Part shown: piece by piece, positions 10,111 through 21,404 of the stretch | Numbering within the stretch: position 1 is the first letter of the stretch | Layout of the letters: every line of letters begins with the position of its first letter | NCBI GenBank assembly: GCA_964034945.1 | Contig: OZ035964.1 | Span: 6,498,895 to 6,562,894, forward strand | Source of the DNA: Chrysopilus asiliformis | Lineage: Eukaryota > Arthropoda > Insecta > Diptera > Rhagionidae | DNA length: 64,000 nucleotides | Direction of reading: 5' to 3' | The notes under the pieces: generated by a model | The model's database searches: none | The model's input: the letters and a program-made list of their open reading frames with translations, nothing else | Told to the model about the DNA's origin: nothing | Program-made: the position numbers and the translations under genes

Positions 10111-11860
10111 CTTTTTTCGTATTCTAAAGAAAGAAAAGAATATCAGAAAAAATTACGGCAAAAATGCTCTTCTTTTGGAAACGCGTTGGGCGTGAGATAG
10201 TTTTTTCCCACTCTGACTTAATAAACAGTCACTTGACTTATTAAGCAATGCATCCTTCCTTACCCTCAACCCCTCCCCCCCCCCCTCGCCTACCCGCTCC
10301 GTCGCACCGGATTCAAACAAAAAAAAATATGGTCATCTTATTTACGTCCGAAATTAAAGGAAATTTCGGTACTAATCGCTCAGTAGCAACACCCGCTTTA
10401 TATCATAAGATATTCAAGACATTTTCTTATCTTGACGAGTACTTGAAACTTCACAGAGACACCGTGTATTTACCATCTATCGTAGTAATCGAATATGTGC
10501 TATTAACTGGGGATTTTCATGCTCATTATTCTATCTTAAGAACATTTCTGGAGCATTTCATCTTATTTTTCACCCTCTTGAATGCAAAAAAAAAAAAAGG
10601 AAATGTTCGCAATTTTTTTTTCAAATTCAAACAATGGATATGGCGTTACCAATAAGACACAACGATGACACAACCCCCTTTACCCTTTTTGGAAATCATG
10701 ATTTCAGCTCGTTTCGTTTTATTTTAGATGAGCTCATTTGATTCATCAATTTGAAACCCTTGCAGCATTCAGGGTAAATCGTTAATAGCGAAACTATACC
10801 TTTAAGATACCGCACCAAGGGAGGAACGAAACGTTACTATTTAGTAGGGATGGATATTGATTTACTACGATTTTATTGATACAATAATGAAAAGGACTCA
10901 CATATATTTACACACTCAAACACACACACACACTCACATACAAGAGAGTTTCATCTTTGAGAAAAACTTTATCCTATTTTGAATTTTTTTTTAAACAAAA
11001 TTGCCCGTTAGTTTCCCGGCACTGGTGTGTGCGAATTGATGGAAGGGGGGAGGGGTGGAAAATCATTGGAATAAAACATGGAATTCCGTTGTGTAAATTT
11101 CGGTCTAAATATCGAAACAGGCTAGTGTTTCATACTACCTACATTTAAATATATATTTATATTTATATCCCAAATGTGGTTGTATTTTTATTTATTTACA
11201 ATCCCCCTTTTTTTTAAGAAATCCAAATACAGAAAGGGAAGATGTAAAAGAAATTTCCTTAGAGCTCGAAGAATGTTTACACACTCAACTTTTTTACCCT
11301 TTCGATTATAATTTTTTTTCTCTTGCTGTCTGTGCGTGTAGAGGCTGTGACACGCGTTCAAAATCACTGAAATAATTTGAAATTTTTAACAAGTGAAGCG
11401 GAATTGCGCGAACGTATGTAGAATCACCCTATCTATAAAAAAAAATCTTTTATTCCTGGAAGAGTTTCCGTGATTTTCTGGCTCTTCTTTTTCCCCTTCG
11501 TTTTTCTTTTTTTTTTTGACTGAAAGAAAACTTTGTAATTTTTTTTTCGAATCGTTATTGCGAGTCCTTCTTAAATGCGTCCACCAGTCGTGCGTTAAGA
11601 AACGACAACATTTTTAGTTTCATTTAAAAATTTTAACCCGAAATACTCGTCTTTGCATAACTGAATGTAATGGAAAATCTTCGAAACGTAAATTTACAAA
11701 TGGAAATTCACAAATCGAGTGAGTTCCCAGAAACATGCGAAGGTGAAATGGAGTCTGGGACGAAACCAGAGATTAAAATCGATTTTTTTGTATGGGATCA
11801 AAAACCACTCAACCATTGCAATTTTGGGGAATTAAAGTCAAACCATAAAACCAACCACTT
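10111..11860. other. Unassigned non-coding DNA with microsatellites
   Basis: Contains a poly-C run near 10266-10275, CA tracts near 10918-10935 and TATATTTATA near 11150. The 135-codon frame at 10248 crosses the poly-C run and A tracts and shows no domain, so it is not called. Confidence 0.5.
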
Positions 11861-11865
11861 GAAAA

Positions 11866-12760
11866 GGAAAGTTGACCGCACCGAACCAAAATCAAACTAT
11901 TTTTAAAAATGATGCCCAGATCGTACCAAAATCCGAAAAATTTCAAAAAAAGATGGCCGAACCGAACCAAAATCGAACCATTTTGAAAAATGATGCCTGA
12001 ATCGTACCAAAATCAAACAATTTTCAAAAAAAAAAGATGGCCGAACCGATCCGAAATGGAACCACTTTGAAAAAAATGGCCGAACCGAACCAGAATCGAA
12101 CCATTTTGAAAAATGATGCCTGAATCGTACCAAAATCAAACCATTTTTAAAAACGATGCCCAGATCGTACCAAAATCCGAAAAATTTCAAAAAAAAGATG
12201 GTCGAACCGAACCAAAATCGTACCATTTTTAAAAACGATGCCCGAATCGTACGAAAATCCAACAATTTTCAAAGAAAAGTTGGCCGAACCGATCCGAAAT
12301 GGAACCACTTTGAAAAAAAATGGCCGAACCGAACCAGAATCGAACCATTTTGAAAAGTGATGCCTGAATCGTACCAAAATCAAACAATTTTTAAAAACGA
12401 TGCCCAGATCGTACCAAAATCCGAAAAATTTCAAAAAAAAGATGGCCGAACCGAACCAAAATCGTACCATTTTTGAAAACGATGCCCGAATCGTACGAAA
12501 AATCAAACCATTTTTAAAAACGATGCCCGAATCGTACGAAAATCCAACAATTTTCAAAGAAAAGTTGGCCGAACCGATCCGAAATGGAACCACTTTGAAA
12601 AAAAATGGCCCAACCGAACCAGAATCGAACCATTTTGAAAAATGATGCCTGAATCGTACCAAAATCAAACAATTTTTAAAAACGATGCCCGAATCGTACG
12701 AAAATCCGAAAAATTTCAAAAAAAAGATGGCCGAACCGAACCAAAATGGAACCACTTTTT
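11866..12760. repeat. Minisatellite with higher-order repeat of about 244 bp
   Basis: Blocks of roughly 40-60 bp are built from CGAACCGAACC, AAAATC and ATTTTGAAAA(A)TGATGCC phrases. Equivalent variant blocks recur at 244-246 bp: 'gatgcccagatcgtacc' at about 11911, 12156 and 12401, and 'gatgcctgaatcgtacc' at about 12115 and 12359. The last interval is longer by one block of about 43 bp. Both strands stay open over parts of the array (minus-strand reading GSVRPSFF), which reflects codon-like drift and not a gene. Confidence 0.8.
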
Positions 12761-13179
12761 ACCGGATTGCTACAAGCAAAAGAATTAACACAATCAACTT
12801 GAAAAGCCGTCGAGACGACAGTCGTCTGTGACCTTCCAAGACTTGCTAAGAAGATTGCGGTTACCCATCAAAGGACGAGCTTTAATGCTACTAAATAAAA
12901 GTTCATGGCCAAAACCGCGTTAAAATTGCTTCAAAGGCTCAAAAGATAGCAAGGAGAAGGGGCTAGACCGGCAAGTGGAAGGGTAGATGAAGAAAAGGAA
13001 ATTTTTTAATTCCTTGAAATCAATCGAAAAGTACGAAACAACACAAAGCGAAAACGGCTATCTTACGTTCCGATTTTTTTTTTCAAAAAAGTGATTTTTC
13101 CGTCTTTTTTTGGGGTGGTTTTTTTTATTGAAAACATAGCAAAATTATAGTTTACATAAAAATATGAATTATTATTTTA
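12761..13179. other. Unassigned non-coding DNA
   Basis: No gene or element ends recognised; poly-T runs near 13075 and 13115. Confidence 0.5.
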
Positions 13180-13234
13180 CGAAATCTGGAATATCTCGAT
13201 AACGGTAAAAGATGTCGGATAACGGTAAAAGATA

Positions 13235-13607
13235 GGTAAAGTCTGCAAAAACAACAAAATCATATTATATTTGCGGATGTTTTCACATCCAAATTTCCCC
13301 CCAATAGGTCGGACATGTCTGCCCTGAAAACCCATCAGGAGCCTGTTTCTGGTATGGAAAGCTGGCTCACAAGGCTCTGATGACGGTGAGCCAGCTTTCC
13401 ATACCAGAAACACGCTCCTGATGGGTTTTCAAGGCAGACATGTCCGACCTTTTGGGGGGAAATTTGGATGTGAAAACATCCGCAAAAATAATATAATTTT
13501 GTTGTTTTTGCAGACCTTATAAGCCGAGAAATTCCAATAGGATTCAATGCTAAAAGGTCGAGTATAAACCATGAATCAGAAATGGTTCAATGGTGAAACA
13601 CTAAATA
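13235..13607. mobile_element. Element Q with 276-bp palindrome, flanked by 11-bp direct repeats
   Basis: The core is a near-perfect inverted repeat. Arms of about 130 bp (13240-13370 and 13386-13515) surround a 15-bp spacer and contain 'ttgcggatgttttcacatcc' and 'ctggtatggaaagctggctc'. GGTAAAAGATA occurs at 13224-13234 and again at 13608-13618, directly bordering the insert. The right 90 bases ('aagccgagaaattccaatag' onward) have no left counterpart. A rearranged relative lies at 25000-25165. The superfamily is uncertain; long terminal inverted repeats with about 9-11-bp duplications suggest a Mutator-like origin. Confidence 0.7.
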
Positions 13608-13743
13608 GGTAAAAGATAAACTTATGACAAACACTATTCTCTTCAATTCACCTTGCATATTAAACCACGAAAAACCCGTGATTTTTCGACTTCCGGTTAA
13701 CGATTTCCCATCAAAAGTGGATAGGATTGTCCGATCAAACATG

Positions 13744-13862
13744 CCTGACGGACTGTGGCAGACTGACAGACTGTGGCAGACTGACAGACTGTGGCAGACT
13801 GACAGACTGTGGCGGACTGACAGACTGTGGCGGACTGACAGACTGACAGACTAACAGACAGA
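13744..13862. repeat. 18-bp tandem array (GACTGTGGCAGACTGACA) in O copy 1
   Basis: About five units, with a GGCA to GGCG change in the last units, then GACTGACAGACTAACAGACAGAAAG. It sits exactly where the other O copies carry 8- or 12-bp arrays. Confidence 0.85.
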
Positions 13863-13895
13863 AAGACCTTTTTATAATAATGCTCCAATCGATTC

Positions 13896-15285
13896 TGAGA
13901 CGTATGGCTACCCTACCTTGAAATCAATTAATCGCGTAAAGAGGGAGGGAGGGAGGGAGGGAGGAAGGGAGGGGCGGCTCTACTATACTCTTATATGATT
14001 CTCACATAGGATATATAAAAAGCGGAAAGTAAATGTAACTTTCCAGTAGTGTTGCCTCAACTCTGATTTAGCAAATCAAAAACAAATTTTTATAAACATT
14101 TCACAATGAAACAAAATCCAAGTAATTTCTTATCCACGCACTTATAACCAGAAATGCATTCTTTGCAATAGTTTACCAGCGATGTTCCATTAAATAAATC
14201 CGATAGCGGAAAAAAACACACACAGAGTCTCACCCTGACGCATTTCGAACAGGGCAAGGTCTTAAATCATAATTTCAGAAACACATTAAAAGCGTAGTGC
14301 GATTAAAGGGATGGAAGAAAAATTAAGCAGCGAACCAAATCAATAGAAGATAATTAATAAAATTCAGTTTTTTTTTTCGACTTGTAATGCACATTTTTTT
14401 TACCCCATCCCCTAACAAACGCATTTAAGTTACAGCCTTTTGCTGTTTTTTTTATTGTGATTTTTAGCGTTCTTTTTTACCCTTCGTCATATTACAACTT
14501 AAAGGGCTAATCAATAAAATGGCATTGATTTCAAAAGTTCCATATGGCCGTGAATACATACTCAAATAGATATTTAGAAATCGACCGACGAAGACGGAAT
14601 GCCGGGGGGGATGAGTTAAGGTGAAAACTTGGAAAAGAAAATTTTATCGTACAGAATGTGGTCAACAAATGAGTTTCAATGCATGCAAAATTTCGCGAAA
14701 TGACTCGGCATTTGATGAAACTTACATTCGAGTATGTAAAAGAAGGTAAAAGAAGTTCAGGGACACGTGTTTGTGTATAGGGTCCTTTTTGACCTCCCGA
14801 AAAGTATGCAATTTTTCGATTCTTGACCTTTTTCCATACAAGGACTCGTTCGATTTCAATGAAATCAAAGTGGAAATTCTTCTTTCGTTGAGTACTAAAA
14901 AAATTCGATAAAACAAATTTTGAAAAACAGTAGATACGGTAAGGTACCCAATTTTCCATCATCACTTTTTACGCCCGACTCCAGTGGAATATTTTTTTTA
15001 GAAAAAATATTTCACAATTTGAAACACTATTCAAAATAGAAGTTTACCTGTTTTTGCTCTTGGGCAAGGAAAGTCGTTTATTAGGGTAAAACGCCCTATT
15101 TCGGTTTTGTGTTACTTGCATACTAATACGATCATAATTCATGAACAAATTAATCTAGTGTTGAAATTTAGCGTACAAGTTTAATTCTAGAAGACCTACA
15201 AGTGAAGCAAACCTCTAAAAAATGTTCCCCTTGTCCCTTCCCTCCACCGCTTATTGTTTTTCCAATTTTCTCGAAAACGGCATCG
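13896..15285. other. Unassigned non-coding DNA
   Basis: Contains a (GGGA)n tract at about 13941-13972 and scattered T runs. The minus-strand frames at 14531-14965 have no recognisable domain. Confidence 0.5.
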
Positions 15286-15289
15286 AAAA

Positions 15290-15370
15290 ATATGTTTCTA
15301 GCCTCCCATCACACCCCTTGGCTCGTGTCCTGCTCCTTCTGCTGATGTCCTGCCTAACCTTTTAGGAATT
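15290..15370 (-). mobile_element. J-family start, truncated
   Basis: On the minus strand it reads 'gaattcct', 'aggacatcagcagaaggagc' and 'acacgagccaagggg', similar to the beginning of J at 51570-51630. It is cut off shortly afterwards. Confidence 0.5.
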
Positions 15371-15429
15371 CGATTTCAAAACGAAAAAGGTGAACATTCA
15401 ATTTTGTGAAAATTTGATTTTTTCTGACA

Positions 15430-16105
15430 CATTTCCGCCTCGTACCGGCCAAACCATTAGTGATAACGGAAAACGGACAACGGATTCTTAATCAAAGGCC
15501 ATAAAAACCCCCCTTTGCCAAATTTCAGCGAAATCGAAAACGTGTAAAAAAATTGAAAAAATCGCAAGGGGGACCCCTGCACTTTTTTTAAGGACGAAAA
15601 ATTCAAGTCCTCCGATCGGGCTGAAATTCAGAACTTAGAGGTTATCGGGGACGGGGAATTGATATCCGGTGTCCTTTTTGAGGGGGGCGGTACGGTTTGG
15701 GCGGTACAAGGACGAGGTCCTTGAAAAATCCTTTTTTCACCAAAAAGGACATCGGATATCGATTCCTCGTCCCCGAAAACTCTAAGATTCTGAATTTCAG
15801 AAAAATCATTTGAGCCGTTTTCGTGATAAAAGGATACGATTTTTAAGGATCTGACATTAGGAAAACCGTTTGTTTCTCTGGTAATTTTTGGTCTATCGAC
15901 TCGCGGAAAACGGTTTTTGACAGATAAAAGGATCCTAAAGGATGTGTGTTTTTGGTTTTTGCCAAAACTATAGAACTTTTTTGAAAGGGAATTTTTTTCT
16001 CGAAACTTGAAAATTTCTTGAGATTTTTTTTTTGAAAATTTCAATAATTTACAAAATTAAATTTAATAAAAAAAAATTACTACAAAATGTTGGGAAATTG
16101 TTAAA
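15430..16105 (-). mobile_element. J-family element, copy 1 (minus strand)
   Basis: On the minus strand the order is 'caacattttgtagtaa', 'aaaaatctcaagaaattttc', 'ggacctcgtccttgtaccgc', 'cccctcaaaaaggacaccgg', 'cccgatcggaggacttgaat' and 'taagaatccgttgtccgttt', parallel to 51770-52430 and 55750-56540. The phrase 'tcatcggggacgaggaatcg' marks the centre. It ends before the GACA array that J copy 2 carries. No coding potential is apparent. Confidence 0.7.
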
Positions 16106-17640
16106 TAGCAAGTTAACCTTTCGATTTCGCTTAGTTGAACGTTTCGAATTCGCCCTTTGACTAATTTTGTTTGTGTTAAACTTTGTACTGTACAAAAACT
16201 CTGTCCAAATTCCTTCAAATAATCAAGAGATAGAAACGGATCATCTGCTATGAGATGGGAATAGATTTTAGTAGAGGCCATAAGCTATTGAACAGCGCAA
16301 ACCGTATCTAAATCCATTCAGTAGGTTAGGAGATTGATGGCCAGGGGATTCGTATAATGCGGGAGGGTGTGATTTGAGTGGGTGAAAGTTTTCCTTGACG
16401 GCCGACCTGTCCAATACAAAAATTCATGTCAAAATCTATTTAATAGTTTAGGAGATCGCAGGTGAGGGGATTCGTATAATGCGGGAGAGAGTGATATGAG
16501 TGGGGGAAAATTTCAATTGGCAGACTACGTATCCAAGGCTGCTAATCCTATTCAAATGCCTTCAGCGATTGTGAAGATAGAAGGTGAGGGGTTCAGAAAC
16601 TTTCAGTGAAATCGGCCCAGCGGTTTAGCTGTAATGCCGTCAGATAGTATGAAAAACGAGAAAGTGTGTGTACAGAACGTTGTATAGCATCAAAATCCGG
16701 TGTGTGATTTTCGTGGCATACTAGAATATTAGTAGAATATTAGATAAATTTTTGCCATTCGAAATTCTATAACTAACATCATTTGGTGTAGATTTTAATG
16801 GTTGTTACTCAAATATTATAGAAATTGACATGAAAATAATCAGCATAGTTCATTTTTAGAATTCCCCTTAAATATCTATTTGCTTTGTTAAGCCATTTGA
16901 GATAACTTCGGATTCCATAATCTTGAATATGAAATTGACAGGAAATCGAAATAAACTTATTTGCTTGGTAACGTAACGGCCAGATAAACATTTAATTGAC
17001 TTAAGAAACTCAAATTAGAGTTTTTTTTTCTTCTTCCTTGAAATAAAATCGTCTCTACAATTCTGTCATTCATTAAATCGCAAGTAATTGATAACCAAAT
17101 GAGGGATAAGAAAAATTTAAAGTCGATACAAGAATAACACGTAGCAGCACTTTTTTTTAAAAGCACTAATCGCTTAAGTCTCTTTTGCCACAATGAACTC
17201 TATTTGCACTGAAATAAGGCATATTTTTGATCGACATGAAAATCGAGTTCGGTATGGAATGATCGTTTTTCAAGGCATAAAACAAGTCTTAGGTTTCAAA
17301 ACAACATTTATTTCTGCTGATAAGAAAGGATTTTTTTCTGGTGTCAAAATCAAACAGAAATATCAATTGATCATTTTTTACACGGTGTCGTTTATTACTG
17401 TTAATCTCGTTTATTACGGAGAAGCTAATATATATAATTTATTGGAGTTTATGGATGGGTGGCTTAATTAGGAATCGGAAGCCGCGAAAATCTTATGGAG
17501 CCCCTCCCCCTGCCCCTCCTTGCTGCGGAAAACCATTCTGTTCTGAATGGTAATACCAGTATCTTTAGTTATAAAAACATTGGACATGCCAAGATGATAT
17601 GGTTTCACTAATTTTCTACCAATAAATGTACGAGTATATC
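16106..17640. other. Unassigned DNA with weak Helitron-like phrases
   Basis: 16300-16640 contains three loose repeats of 'aggagat..aggtgaggggatt' and 'cagtgaaatcggcccagcgg', reminiscent of the M/mini-me core. The remainder is AT-rich with no gene. The 92-codon frame at 17193 has no domain pattern. Confidence 0.4.
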
Positions 17641-17649
17641 AATCATACT

Positions 17650-17690
17650 CGAAAAATGCGCCGCAGGCGAAATTTTGTCTTACGTCCTTT
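17650..17690. mobile_element. P-family interior motif
   Basis: AATGCGCCGCAGGCGAAATT, the most complete form of the recurring P motif; CGCC-GCA-GGCG can form a tiny hairpin. Confidence 0.4.
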
Positions 17691-17902
17691 GAAAAACATG
17701 CACGCAATTACAGATTCTGTTAGTACGTTTAGCTCTGAGATTGAAATCAAGCACAGATAAATAATGCGGAACAGAAAATCGATGAGGCAGAAGTGGGTGG
17801 GAAAAGGAAAAATTTTGATGCCTCAAAGTTGATCCAAAAGTAGTCAACAAGAAGGCAAAGTGCCGCTTCCGGCAAAAACAGTTTTTTACGCCTCTACGAG
17901 CC

Positions 17903-18013
17903 TGTTCACATTGGTTGAAATAGCCCGCCTAATTCTGACAGAAACTCCTCACCTTGCCTTAATGTTGCCAGTTTCTGTCAGAATTAGGCGGACTATTTCA
18001 ACCAATCTGAACA
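17903..18013. mobile_element. Foldback element C
   Basis: Inverted arms of about 44 bp (17903-17946 and 17970-18013) read 'ttggttgaaatagcccgcct', 'aattctgacagaaact' and the reverse complement, with one or two mismatches and a 23-bp spacer. Outer sequence is only partly symmetric, so the true ends and target duplication were not identified. Confidence 0.7.
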
Positions 18014-18605
18014 TGGTCTACTGTCGCCTCTCTCCTGTCTACTCTTCATTCGCCTCCACTCTACTCCAAGAGACAAGAGTTTTTTTTTTGAATACGACAA
18101 AAATGGTGCGGCAGACGAGATTTTTAGAAAACTTTGAATTAAATTTGCCGCAGAAGATTTTTTTTTTCAAAGAAAAAACAGACATTTCTTTTTTTCCATG
18201 CTCGCATATTCTTAACACTAGTCTAGAGTGGCCTATTCTCTCCACTCTCTCGGAACCACCACCCCGTCGGCCCCTTCCCGCATTGCAGCATACCCCCCCC
18301 CCCCCCCCCTTCATCCCTTCCACTATGATTGGGATATTCGTCAAATTTATTTATTCGCGAGTCGATCGGTAATGGTCTAAGTTTCGCACCAATGAAACTT
18401 GGCAACTTAATCTCAATCATTGTTGTGCCGTTTTTTTTTCCGTAAGCGACTGGAATTTCACTGGCAAATAACTTATGTCCAGTGATAAACCGCCCCGATT
18501 TTTAATTCTTAAAAACCTTTAGTTTCAGAATTTTAAAAAAATGTTAAGACATGCAGTGGTTTGCTTCTATTTTTTTGTTTTCATTGTGTTGACATTTGAT
18601 AAATC
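18014..18605. other. Unassigned DNA with poly-C run
   Basis: Includes P-like fragments near 18105-18160 ('tgcggcagacgagatttt', 'ttgccgcagaagattttt') and a poly-C run of about 18 bases at 18293-18310 that generates spurious P/G-rich frames. No gene. Confidence 0.5.
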
Positions 18606-18610
18606 CCTTA

Positions 18611-18773
18611 AGCTTAATTCAGACTAACGATTGCGATTATGACTGAGCTTCCTCGACCAATGAGATCAAAGCTTTCATTTTCCTATCGTTGAAAGCTTTG
18701 ATCTCATTGGTCGAGAAGCTTCAATTGTAATCGCTATCGTAATCGTAATCGCAATCGTTAATCTGAATTGGCT
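18611..18773. mobile_element. Foldback MITE B, copy 1, TTA target duplication
   Basis: Ends AGCTTAATTCAGACTAACG and CGTTAATCTGAATTGGCT are inverted matches, with TTA outside each (18608-18610, 18774-18776). Inner arms hold 'gaccaatgagatcaaagctt' and its complement. The ATCGTAATCGCAATCG hexamers next to the right end vary in number between copies. Confidence 0.85.
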
Positions 18774-18777
18774 TTAC

Positions 18778-19915
18778 ATCTTCGGCTTAATTTTGGCTGA
18801 AGACAGAAGTTTGGCCGCAGGTGTACCGAAGTTAATCGATCGGGCTCTACATCCACACCGTCTCCGCACCGTCGTATGCACAATCGGCTCACCAAGCGAA
18901 GAGAATGGGGTGACCCGCGTTTTATGGCCCCGCGGTCCCCAATATGAATTTTTTTCTTACAAATCAGTCTGTCATTCCCGGAATTTATTACACACAATCT
19001 TGAGGTTAATATTGATGTCATAGCAGAATTTCTAAATTATTCAAAATCATTTTACTCTTGTAAGATATTTTTTTTTATTTAAATCACGAAAACAGTTTAT
19101 TTTTTTTCTGATTTTTTATAATAAAGTAATAATCACAGTCATTAGTGTTCGAAAATGGACTCAGTTCGCTGGTCAATAACACTTTCATTGGCCCACAGGG
19201 TGTGTCTAAACTCGTATTAAATCGATGAGCGTTTTTTTAGGCATATAAAATGATTAGTTTATGATTTCATTTCTGTGATGAATAAAACCTCAGGCGATTA
19301 ACTGAAAACTTTCAGCAAATGGACAGGGGAAAAAAAGACCAGAACACAACAAATGATAAAAGGAATAATAATTTCTAAATAAAACATTAATAAAGAAATG
19401 TTAAAGCGACACATACCCAAGTTTCGTTGAGGTTCATCCATAAAACTCTTAAATGGCATTCATTCACAAATCTTTTACTTGACCACAAGACGAACAAAGC
19501 AATAACAATACACGATCGTCTTTTCCAAAAGAAACTAACTTTATCTGAAATTAAAGAAAAAAAAATATATATTAGTTTACTCCTACATGTTACAAAATAT
19601 ATTAAAAAAAAATTTAAAGCGATCTACACGCCACAAGACAAGGTATATGTTTTAAAAAGAAATCTTTATTGAAATAAACGTGAATATTTGGGACAGTTTT
19701 TGTATTGTTTTTTTTTATAATTTTATATTTCACTTTATTATATGTAGGATTAATAGAACGCATCGTTTTCACAATAAAAATTTAAAAATGTTTTCTCAAG
19801 CACAACCAGAGAAAAATATCAGTTGTGATCAGGGAGGGGTGGTTGAAACGACGTTAATTAGCGTGACGTATTATGTGGCCTCTAAGAATCGAATGGTTGA
19901 TAGACGACCATTCTA
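18778..19915. other. Unassigned AT-rich DNA
   Basis: No supported gene. The frames at 18758-19023, 19427 and 19680 lack recognisable motifs and sit in AT-rich sequence. Confidence 0.5.
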
Positions 19916-19919
19916 AAAA

Positions 19920-20045
19920 TAGAATGGTTGACAGACAGCAAACGCGAAGAGAATTGGGATGCAGAACTGGAGGACATCGGCACGTGACTGGGACTTCTGG
20001 CGAGAGACATTGCGGCAGACCAAGACCGGAAACCGGTTGTAGTGC
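19920..20045 (+). pseudogene. Second retrotransposon C-terminal remnant
   Basis: The translated stretch AKRIGMQNWRTSARDWDFWR, then ETLRQTKTGNRL and a stop, matches the C-terminus of the 7725-8005 remnant. Only about 40 codons remain. A GA-rich tail follows at once, so it is another 5'-truncated insertion of the same family with a shorter body. Confidence 0.7.
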
Positions 20046-20135
20046 CGAGAGAGAAAGAGAGAGAGAGAGAGATAGAGAGAGAGAGAGAAAGAGAGAGAGA
20101 TATATAGAGAGAGAAAGAGAGACAGAGAGAGAGAA

Positions 20136-20172
<37 letters not shown>

Positions 20173-20252
20173 AAGAGAGACAGAGAGAGAGAAAGAGAGA
20201 CAGAGAGAGAAAGAGACAGAGAGAGAGATAGAGAGAGAAAGAGAGAGAGGGA
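20046..20252. repeat. GA-rich/(TA)n microsatellite, retrotransposon 3' tail
   Basis: GAGAGAGAAAGAGA units with GACAGAGA variants are interrupted by a pure TA run (about 20141-20168). It lies immediately 3' of the retrotransposon stop and is longer than the tail at 8 kb. Serine/leucine-rich minus-strand frames here are artefacts. Confidence 0.85.
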
Positions 20253-20337
20253 ATTTCAGAGGCAAATAACTTTTGAATTTCACTGGCAAATAATTTGCGC
20301 GTCAACAAAGGCGCATCAGGACTATTATTCATCATAT

Positions 20338-20694
20338 TCATACTAATATATAAAAATGAGTTGGTGTCTGTCTGTCTGTCTGTCTCTCTGTCTGTCTGTC
20401 TGTCTGTTCCTCTTTCACACAAAAACGGCTGAACCGATTGACCTGAAATTTAGCATGAGTGTCTGTGGTAGTTCTGGTTCCAACATAGGCATACGGAAAA
20501 GTAGTGCGAGGGGCGGGGGGAGTAAGGGGAGGGGGTAAAGTGATTTCGAAACTTAGTTTTTGCGCTATGTTACTCTTTCGCGGGGAAACTACTGAACCGA
20601 TTTGCCTGAAATTTGGCTCCAACATAGACCATCAAAAAAAAATAATAAAAATTTGAAAAAAACTTAACCCGGCAACGACGGGTATGCAAGCTAG
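20338..20694 (+). mobile_element. Mini-me/Helentron-like Helitron, 357 bp
   Basis: Same 5' end TCATACTAATATATAAAAAT and 3' ACCCG-loop-CGGGT hairpin plus CTAG|T as the 4473 copy. The GTCTG tract is 'gtctgtctgtctgtctctct' and continues. The core AAACGGCTGAACCGATTGAC appears intact. The 5' neighbour is T, not A, so the 5' target base is not the canonical one. It carries one core module fewer than the 4473 copy. Confidence 0.85.
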
Positions 20695-20736
20695 TATTTC
20701 TATATTTACACCTGTGGTATTTGCCACTAAAAACCT

Positions 20737-20810
20737 CTGATGTGAACAGCGCATGACTTCCTTATACAAAATCTATGTCCCTGCGCCATTTAGATTATAA
20801 CCAGGCGAAC
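20737..20810 (+). repeat. T-family dispersed block
   Basis: 'tgatgtgaacagcgcatgac', 'ttatacaaaatctatgtccc' and 'tgcgccatttag'. Similar blocks lie near 22735 (-), 27860 (+), 33712 (-), 38750 (+), 46513 (-) and 59315 (+). Probably a conserved part of a mobile element whose ends I could not define. Confidence 0.6.
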
Positions 20811-20814
20811 AAAA

Positions 20815-21400
20815 TATTAATTCACAAAAAAAACGTTAATTTTTTTTTTGTCTAACAATATTTTTCTTAAGCTCATATAAGAAAATCACGAAAAGATTTT
20901 ATGAAATCTACGAGTTATATGGATATCTAGGTTTTTATTTTTTCTTTTAGTGAATCTCTGAATCTTTGGATTCACGAAACAAAAAAAAATCTTAATTTAT
21001 TAAACCACAATAAGAAAAGAAAAAGAAAAAAAAATCGTATTGATAAACAAATTAATATAATCCCTTATCGGGTCGACAAATTCAATTTAAGTGTCATTAA
21101 TTTTTATGAATGCCATCACCGTGAGTCTCTATTCAATTCATAGCTTGTGTTTATTTCTTTTTTCATTCAATAGTTTCTTTTTAATATAATTATGATCCTT
21201 GGATATGTGTGGGTATTTTATTTTCTCGGCTTCATTCAATTTACGGCTTTTCATGCTGATTGCCTCTGTGTGGTCGATAGCGTCTTGAATGATAGCGATT
21301 TGTTTTTTTTTTTGAAATTTAACTGTGATTAAAATCATCCTATAATGCCTGGTAAATACCAACGAACATTTCACGAACTGTTCGCGGAATGTTTGCGAAC
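20815..21400. other. Unassigned AT-rich DNA
   Basis: Many A and T runs; no gene, RNA gene or element ends identified. Confidence 0.5.
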
Positions 21401-21404
21401 GGCT

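Larger units (their letters stand above)
13180..13895 (+). mobile_element. O-family element, copy 1, interrupted by hairpin Q
   Basis: Left part 'atatctcgataacggtaaaa' and right part 'cttccggttaacgatttccc', 'gttgataggattgtc'-like sequence, then an internal array and 'gctccaatcgattctgag'. The order matches the copies near 21.4, 28.0 and 39.2 kb. Element Q (13235-13607) splits it. This copy's internal array has an 18-bp period, unlike its relatives. No coding region is present. Confidence 0.65.

Noticed and set aside
10248..10655. 135-codon frame as a possible exon
   Set aside because: It begins in a poly-C run, crosses A tracts and shows no domain, splice context or conserved residue pattern.
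14531..14965. 144-codon minus-strand frame
   Set aside because: No recognisable domain and no supporting signals; compatible with chance in this sequence.
17860..18372. 170-codon frame as a possible gene
   Set aside because: It runs across foldback element C and ends in a poly-C run; composition explains it.
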